A program made the translations under genes and the position numbers. A stretch of 64,000 nt of DNA. Origin: Prosapia bicincta. Its lineage: Eukaryota; Arthropoda; Insecta; Hemiptera; Cercopidae. Location: contig JBAIZL010000001.1 of assembly GCA_036971475.1 (NCBI GenBank), positions 105,636,350 through 105,700,349 of the forward strand, given 5' to 3'. Of this stretch, positions 58,286 through 64,000 are shown one piece after another. A model generated the notes under the pieces. The model was not told the DNA's origin. It worked only from the letters and a program-made list of their open reading frames with translations, and did not search any database. Within the stretch, counting starts at the first letter, position 1. Each line of letters begins with the position of its first letter.

Positions 58286-60154
58286 GAACGCTGGCTGCTA
58301 GAGGATTGCCCAGAGAAAAAGTGTGCAGATTCGATAGTGATGCTTTTCTAGTAGAAAAGAGAAGAAGCAACTGTGTACGAGATGTGCAGCTGGACTTGGC
58401 ACTGCAACAGTATTAAGAAACACCAATGCTGAATTTACCAGAACGCTGGCTGCTAGAGGATTGCCCAGGGAACAAGTGTGCAGATTCGATAGTGATGCTT
58501 TTCTAGTAGAAAAGAGAAGAAGCAACTGTGTACGAGATGTGCAGCTGGACTTGGCACTGCAACAGTATTAAGAAACACCAATGCTGAATTTACCAGAACG
58601 CTGGCTGCTAGAGGATTGCCCAGGGAACAAGTGTGCAGATTCGATAGTGATGCTTTTCTAGTAGAAAAGAGAAGAAGCAACTGTGTACGAGATGTGCAGC
58701 TGGACTTGGCACTGCAACAGTATTAAGAAACACCAATGCTGAATTTACCAGAACGCTGGCTGCTAGAGGATTGCCCAGGGAACAAGTGTGCAGATTCGAT
58801 AGTGATGCTTTTCTAGTAGAAAAGAGAAGAAGCAACTGTGTACGAGATGTGCAGCTGGACTTGGCACTGCAACAGTATTAAGAAACACCAATGCTGAATT
58901 TACCAGAACGCTGGCTGCTAGAGGATTGCCCAGGGAACAAGTGTGCAGATTCGATAGTGATGCTTTTCTAGTAGAAAAGAGAAGAAGCAACTGTGTACGA
59001 GATGTGCAGCTGGACTTGGCACTGCAACAGTATTAAGAAACACCAATGCTGAATTTACCAGAACGCTGGCTGCTAGAGGATTGCCCAGGGAACAAGTGTG
59101 CAGATTCGATAGTGATGCTTTTCTAGTAGAAAAGAGAAGAAGCAACTGTGTACGAGATGTGCAGCTGGACTTGGCACTGCAACAGTATTAAGAAACACCA
59201 ATGCTGAATTTACCAGAACGCTGGCTGCTAGAGGATTGCCCAGGAAACAAGTGTGCAAATTCGATAGTGATGCTTTTCTAGTAGAAAAGAGAAGAAGCAA
59301 CTGTGTACGAGATGTGCAGCTGGACTTGGCACTGCAACAGTATTAAGAAACACCAATGCTGAATTTACCAGAACGCTGGCTGCTAGAGGATTGCCCAGGG
59401 AAAAAGTGTGCAGATTCGATAGTGATGCTTTTCTAGTAGAAAAGAGAAGAAGCAACTGTGTACGAGATGTGCAGCTGGACTTGGCACTGCAACAGTATTA
59501 AGAAACACCAATGCTGAATTTACCAGAACGCTGGCTGCTAGAGGATTGCCCAGGGAACAAGTGTGCAGATTCGATAGTGATGCTTTTCTAGTAGAAAAGA
59601 GAAGAAGCAACTGTGTACGAGATGTGCAGCTGGACTTGGCACTGCAACAGTATTAAGAAACACCAATGCTGAATTTACCAGAACGCTGGCTGCTAGAGGA
59701 TTGCCCAGGAAACAAGTGTGCAAATTCGATAGTGATGCTTTTCTAGTAGAAAAGAGAAGAAGCAACTGTGTACGAGATGTGCAGCTGGACTTGGCACTGC
59801 AACAGTATTAAGAAACACCAATGCTGAATTTACCAGAACGCTGGCTGCTAGAGGATTGCCCAGGAAACAAGTGTGCAAATTCGATAGTGATGCTTTTCTA
59901 GTAGAAAAGAGAAGAAGCAACTGTGTACGAGATGTGCAGCTGGACTTGGCACTGCAACAGTATTAAGAAACACCAATGCTGAATTTACCAGAACGCTGGC
60001 TGCTAGAGGATTGCCCAGGGAAAAAGTGTGCAGATTCGATAGTGATGTTTTTCTAGTAGAAAAGAGAAGAAGCAACTGTGTACGAGATGTGCAGGTGGAC
60101 TTGGCACTGCAACAGTATTAAGAGACACCAATGCTGAATTTACCAGAACGCTGG
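58286..60154. repeat. 155-bp tandem array, 12 copies
   Basis: Twelve copies of exactly 155 bp, each starting GAACGCTGGCTGCTAGAGG, plus nine bases of a thirteenth. Copies are about 97-100% identical. Variable sites such as CAGGGAACAAG, CAGGAAACAAG, CAGGGAAAAAG and CAGAGAAAAAG mark subtypes. Both strands are open for about 75 codons across each copy junction: minus from ATG (MLLLFSTRKASLSN...), plus without ATG (contains AEFTRTLAARGLPREQV and FDSDAFLVEKRR, ending LALQQY). Because 155 is not divisible by three, no frame runs through the array. I do not recognise either peptide. Confidence 0.98.
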
Positions 60155-60872
60155 TATTCTGGATACCATATTTTACTTTTGAAAACTATAATGTGTCATC
60201 AAACAACAGCTATGAAGTAATTAAAAAAGGTTCATCTTAGGGATAGGAAACAATAAAAACTGGTATAAGTATTTGCAGAGAAACTTATTTTGACAGATTA
60301 TCTAAAGTTGTTTTAAAAATAACAAATCATTTGGTAAACGGTTTACAGAAATGTTGATTACCATTTTGAATCTAGGAACAGTAAAATCGATTTCCGATTT
60401 GTGCTGCTAATAACAAATTAAGACATAATAAATGTATCAATAAAGTTGGAAACATGGTCCTTGAAAAGTAGCCTATACTTCAATAAATTTTCTCTAAGAG
60501 TTCAGATGGTGTTGCGTACTTTAAAAGTATTACAATTTATTAATTCGTTTCAAAATTTTAAAGGGGGAGCGGTTCAAAAGTCTCTGGATGTGATATTCCT
60601 TTCAAGACTTTTTACTAAAAACGACTGAATGGCTGTTAGAGCAAGTCCTTAACACTCCGATGGTTGCGTAGAATAATTCTGTCATGCAGGTAATTTTATT
60701 TTGACACTGTTTGCGATTGCCGGAAGTAAGAACGTTTGCTTCAAATATTTTTTGACCGGTCAGTGCTAGTACAGCAGCCTAGTGTGATGTTTACGATTTT
60801 TAGAAATTTATTAGTAAAAGTGTGTTCATTTTGGACAATTGTCATCTTCGAAACTCGTCCCTTTTTTTATAG
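60155..60872. other. Nothing recognised
   Basis: AT-rich flank of the array. A 60-codon frame at 60446-60628 has no recognisable content. Confidence 0.45.
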
Positions 60873-60874
60873 TA

Positions 60875-62045
60875 CAGTAAACTCCCGATTATCCGTGGAA
60901 TAAGGGTGGCCCGGCAAAGCCGGATAACGAATATCCCGGATAATCCGCTATGAACAAAGAATACGCAAAACGATCGATAATCGATTATTATACCATACGT
61001 TACACAAATAACGACCCCGGTTAATGCAATTCACAAATAATCTTCAGAGGACAAAATAAATACAGAAAATAATTTAAAATATCGATGTATTTGACGGATT
61101 AAAACATGTACATTTATATGTCTAACTATTTACAATGCGTACATAAGTATATGTCAAAAGTAAGTATGTATGTACATATGTAATTTATTTTACACATAAT
61201 ACTTTCACTTTTTAACAAAAAAATCTGTCACTTTCGTATCTTTTTTTTTGTGTGCATTGATTTAACTTTAATTTGCGATCTAAGTTCCTTAAGAACCATT
61301 TTGTCGCACAGTGAAGAGTCGTCTTGCTTTAATTATTGCGTCCGTTGTTTTCATCTCAACAATTTTATTTCTACCATATACAGGTTTATTTGGGACATTA
61401 AAACAGTGTATTAGACATTAAAATGTTGTTTTATTTATCGTTTACAAAAAAAAAGAAATTTACATAAAATATCAACTAATACAAATGATAAAATACTGCA
61501 TGATAAAAAATATAATTCAATAAAAAAGATAGAGAAATAAAAATAACGCATAAAAATTCAAACTACCTACTACTTATTTTAGAATAATAACCACTCAACG
61601 TTCAACTCGGAATGTTTGTTTCTACTTGTGTCACAAAGCCATAAAGATCGATAATGTATTTGACAGACATGGATACTGCGTATGTCACGTCCTAGACTAT
61701 TTATAGCCGAGATTAGCTGGCATTTGTTTACAATCTTATGATACACAATAGGTTTACTTGCGTCCAAGCATTTTGTCATTGTCCCTTATATACAGTAGTC
61801 TGTTCCCAACTCGAGTTGGTTCATTCGGTCTAACAGGACAGTTATCTTTTATCCTTGCGTTATTTGAGATAGTTTAGTTTATTTTTATGATCGTTGTTTT
61901 TACCGGATATTGTGCCGCGTTGAGTGGTAAAAAAAAACATTAATGATTCTGATTGGAATAAAAGTTGGATATTTGTAAAACAATGGCAGACCCCGGATAA
62001 TCCGCAAACCGGTTAATCCGCCCACGGATAATCGGGAGTTTACTG
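60875..62045. mobile_element. Non-autonomous pogo/Tigger-type element, TA target
   Basis: 1171 bp, flanked by TA (60873-60874 and 62046-62047). Terminal inverted repeats of about 26 bp: CAGTAAACTCCCGATTATCC and complement, followed at both ends by more GGATAATCCGC-type repeats. The interior is AT-rich without transposase motifs. A minus-strand 66-codon frame at 61579-61779 is not recognised. Confidence 0.88.
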
Positions 62046-62047
62046 TA

Positions 62048-62918
62048 TTTCTAAAATTATTATTCATACAATTCGTATGGTTTTGTACATCGATGTTATC
62101 CTAGGCCTCATAAAGCTACATTGGAAAACGATAAAGAATAAATAATACTTTAGTTACTTTGTGATAGTGCTGTAGATGAGCATGGGGACATTTATGGAGT
62201 TGAAAATAGTTTTCTCAAAGTGTACATTTGAAGAAGATACAGAAAGAAAATATTTTTTAGAAAGCTTACCACCCTTTATATCAGCATCAGAAGAAACTAT
62301 CGAAAAATCTTTTTTCTGTTTCTAAACAACACAATATATACATTATCTTTACGATATATACAATCTATACGATACATGAAATATTTTTATCAAGCTATAG
62401 ATTTATTTTTATAGAATATTGTAATACATTCATTTTATATTTTTTTAACACCCCTTTCTATGCAATATTTATTTTAAATAACCACTTTCTGTGGAATATT
62501 TTCAAATAATTTTATATATTGTTACTAGTAAGAAAAATTCCTGATACATATGTAACATAAATACACAACATAAAAATGTCTATTTTTGAAGTTTATAGTA
62601 TAAACAGTAGTAAACATTTGATTTAAATAAATAAATTACTTATGTCTTTTTCTGTTATAAAATTAGTGATATATAAGCAAAAAAAGGGGGGGGAATAATA
62701 ACCCCCTGTGTGCTGACCAGAGTGTTCTAATTGAACTATAATTGTTGGATCTTAATAGTCTACTAACGAGTGGATGTCTTTGTAAAATCGGTAAACATTA
62801 TGTTTTTTCATAAAATCAATACCAATCTATAATTTGAAAAATTATTTTGGAGGAAATCATTTTGATTTAAAAAGTACTCTACGAAGGTTATTTGTCCTGA
62901 TTCGCTTTTTTTTTATAG
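62048..62918. other. Nothing recognised
   Basis: AT-rich. Contains a G8 run near 62687. Confidence 0.45.
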
Positions 62919-63159
62919 GAAGGAAAGATGTAGATAATGGAGTGTCCGATGCGGAACATCAATCCGGCTAAACCTAACCTCTAATACCTTGTGATGCATG
63001 GTTCCCATAAATCGCAACTCTCAAGTGGCAAGGATGCAAACTGTCAAGGACGCTGATTTAGCGCACCTTTCTTTTGTCTACTTCGGCGATATTAAAAACC
63101 GCGTTATTGTCTTCGATGGGGAAAACTTTACTGTGAAGGGGCGAGTTTTCTTTCTTATA
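62919..63159 (+). repeat. 241-bp segment, inverted copy of 7692-7932, with short open frame
   Basis: About 97.5% identical to the reverse complement of 7692-7932. An ATG frame starts at 62998 and runs past the homology to TGA at 63195 (65 codons): includes MQTVKDADLAHLSFVYFGDI and NRVIVFDGENFTVKGRVFF. In this copy the segment is preceded by CTTTTTTTTTATAG and ends TTTTCTTTCTTATAG, both like 3' splice sites, so an exon origin is possible. The peptide is not recognised. Confidence 0.9.
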
Positions 63160-63381
63160 GATTTGGTTAATGGTAAAATGGCCTCCTGCTTTTGAATACA
63201 TTTTAACATAGAGATCAGGTTTGAATTGAATTTATATATAAATTAAGAGAAGTTAGTGTCATTACATTCGTTTCACAAAATACAGTCAAATGTGCAAATT
63301 GCATAACTTATTCTTTGATTTGATATAAGTAAGAATTGATTAAGATATAATCCTAGAAGTATAACTAAACATATAGTATCA

Positions 63382-63953
63382 GGAATTAGTACATCTTAAT
63401 TAGCAACAGGAATTAGCGCTTCTAAATTAGCAACAGGAATTAGAGCTTCTAAATTAGCAACAGGAATTAGCGATCTAAATTAGCAACATGAATTAACGCT
63501 TCTAAATTAGCAACAGGAATTAGCGATCTAAATTAGCAACATAAATTAACGCATCTAAATTAGCAACAGGAATTAGCGCATCTAAATTAGCAATAGGAAT
63601 TAGCGCTTCTAAATTAGCAACAGGAATTAGCGCTTCTAAATTAGCAACAGGAATTAGCGATCTAAATTAGCAACATGAATTAACGCATCTAAATTAGCAA
63701 CAGGAATTAGCGATCTAAATTAGCAACAGGAATTAGCGCATCTAAATTAGTAACAGGAATTAGCGCATCTAAATTAGCAACAGGAATTAGCGCATCTAAA
63801 TTAGTAACAGGAATAAGCGCATCTAAATTAGTAACAGGAATTAGCGCATCAAAACTAGTAACAGGAATAAGCGCATCTAAATTAGTAACAGAAATTAGCG
63901 CATCTAAATTAGCAACCGGAATTAGCGCATCTAAATTAGTAACAATAATTAGC
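63382..63953. repeat. 27-bp minisatellite, about 21 copies
   Basis: Unit about GAATTAGCGCATCTAAATTA plus GCAACAG. Variants include a 26-bp form with GCGATCT, and GTAACAG in the right half. Continuous with no spacers. Confidence 0.97.
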
Positions 63954-64000
63954 CGTAATGAAAAGCGTTTGTTGCACCTTGAATTTGATGTATAGAATAA

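Noticed and set aside
63382..63953. CRISPR array
   Set aside because: Regularly repeated 27-bp units have no spacers between them and the genome is eukaryotic, so it is a minisatellite.

Overview
This is eukaryotic, AT-rich, repeat-dominated DNA. The best reading is an arthropod, most likely an insect. Three things suggest this: spliceosomal exons of an animal haem-peroxidase gene; the transposon classes present (an RNase H-bearing non-LTR element whose ORF1 looks like an arthropod DUF4780-type protein, a Ty3/gypsy element with 4-bp TATA target duplications, Penelope-like GIY-YIG sequence, and hAT and pogo/Tigger fossils); and dense (TA)n microsatellites. The species cannot be named from this window.

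Host gene. Three exons on the + strand (11190-11294, 37315-37473, 45697-45905) have good splice sites and matching phases. Together they encode a peptide that runs into the start of the animal haem-peroxidase domain. Their introns are about 26 kb and 8.2 kb and are packed with mobile DNA. The start codon and the haem-binding core lie outside what I can find here.

Layout. 1-1754: 217-bp satellite. About 2590-3165: hAT fossil. 6.3-7.0 kb: a dispersed repeat. 7692-7932: one copy of a 241-bp segment whose inverted partner is at 62919-63159. 9.06-10.29 kb: 203-bp satellite. 11.19 kb: peroxidase exon. 11.9-12.6 kb: palindrome plus TA tracts. 13174-18585: complete non-LTR retrotransposon (minus strand) with a 12-bp target duplication. 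18.7-19.2 kb: palindromic repeats. 19228-25836: complete Ty3/gypsy element inside a TA tract. 25.8-26.6 kb: more palindromes. 28.6-29.1 kb: Penelope-like 3' end. 30-32.5 kb: two fold-back elements. 33.2-35.2 kb: Penelope fossil, dispersed repeat and MITE. 37.3 kb: peroxidase exon. 38.1-39.9 kb: three inverted-repeat elements. 43.2-44.7 kb: hairpin array. 45.7 kb: peroxidase exon. 48-49 kb: palindromes and CT/TA tracts. 49.9-51.6 kb: Tigger-type MITE and transposase fossil. 52.1-52.3 kb: 28S rRNA fossil. 52.8-55.3 kb: gypsy pol fossil. 58.29-60.15 kb: 155-bp array. 60.87-62.05 kb: pogo/Tigger-type non-autonomous element. 63.38-63.95 kb: 27-bp minisatellite.

Most unusual signal. Several unrelated inverted-repeat families, nearly all embedded in TA tracts, carry the same internal motif: CTGATGA, one A or T, a 5-6 bp stem-loop, then GAAA. 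This resembles a hammerhead-ribozyme core with one extra base. In the Penelope-like copy the stop codon of the GIY-YIG reading frame lies inside this CTGATGA. The two young retrotransposons are disrupted at homopolymer runs in every frameshift case, which may reflect sequence error rather than biological decay.
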